Assembly: GCA_937957845.1 (NCBI GenBank)
Contig: CALGOD010000269.1
Span: 1 to 5,116, forward strand
DNA from: an uncultured Nocardiopsis sp.
GTDB taxonomy: Bacteria > Actinomycetota > Actinomycetes > Streptosporangiales > Streptosporangiaceae
Direction of reading: 5' to 3'
DNA: 5,116 bases
Both the position numbers and the translations under genes were made by a program. How positions within the stretch are numbered: position 1 is the stretch's first letter; each line of letters starts with the position of its first letter. Under the pieces are notes generated by a model that saw nothing but the letters and a program-made list of their open reading frames with translations, was not told where the DNA came from and made no database searches. This document shows, piece after piece, positions 5,052 through 5,116 of this stretch.

Positions 5052-5116
5052 TCAAAGCCGCCCCTGGGCCTTGAGGTTGATGTAGGCGTCGGCCAGCGCG
5101 GGCGCGATGTGCTCGG
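5052..5116 (-). CDS. C-terminal end of an unidentified protein, probably DUF58 family (partial)
   Basis: The last 20 codons and TGA stop (5054-5052) of a minus-strand gene enter at the right edge. The residues are EHIAPALADAYINLKAQGRL. The clean amphipathic helix-like end, the stop followed at once by a terminator hairpin, and the convergent position support a real gene. The identity is inferred from synteny: in M. tuberculosis (from memory) the SpoIIM-family gene Rv3694c is convergent with the DUF58 gene Rv3693, which follows moxR2. A MoxR-type ATPase or another protein of that operon is possible. The tail alone has no diagnostic motif. Confidence 0.6.
   Translation of the reverse strand, partial: EHIAPALADAYINLKAQGRL

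Noticed and set aside
4859..5074. 71-codon plus-strand frame in the right-hand spacer
   Set aside because: It is Gly/Arg-rich low complexity, crosses the terminator hairpin and overlaps the real minus-strand C-terminus; no ribosome binding site or family signal is seen.
1..5116. tRNA, rRNA, CRISPR array, insertion sequence or attachment site
   Set aside because: Reading both strands showed no cloverleaf-like element, regularly spaced repeat, transposase segment or terminal repeat pair.

Overview
The window is uniformly very GC-rich (about 70% by eye), with GTG starts and the gene families of a high-GC actinobacterium. The two-type adenosylhomocysteinase pair and the RDD/SpoIIM pair fit a Streptosporangiales- or Nocardiopsis-like genome, but the genus cannot be fixed from the sequence.

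Layout: (1) positions 1-1228, plus strand: the 3' five-sixths of ahcY (sahH), the long bacterial-type S-adenosylhomocysteine hydrolase, cut by the left edge. (2) 1229-1501: a 273-nt intergenic stretch with three strong hairpins in a row, the last a 38-bp perfect palindrome. (3) 1502-2764, plus: a second, complete SAHH family protein of the shorter archaeal/Thermotoga type, with a Gln where SAHH normally has a catalytic-pocket Glu. (4) 2783-3682, minus: an RDD-family membrane protein, convergent with the paralogue (18-nt gap). (5) 3683-3816: a divergent promoter region. (6) 3817-4824, plus: a SpoIIM/DUF95-family multi-pass membrane protein, probably read from a leaderless mRNA. (7) 4825-5051: intergenic, with a bidirectional terminator hairpin. 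(8) 5052-5116, minus: the last 20 codons of an unidentified gene, by synteny probably the DUF58 protein of a moxR locus.

How the genes may work together: SAHH removes S-adenosylhomocysteine made by methyltransferases and feeds the activated methyl cycle. A second, distantly related SAHH directly downstream suggests either a back-up enzyme or a changed substrate or role. The right half (RDD and SpoIIM divergent, SpoIIM convergent with the next gene) has, from memory, the same order and orientation as Mycobacterium tuberculosis Rv3695-Rv3694c-Rv3693 next to moxR2. It is a conserved actinobacterial envelope-associated locus of unknown function.

The observations most worth following are the tandem pairing of two SAHH types, the Glu-to-Gln change in the second enzyme, and the hairpin array with the perfect palindrome between them.
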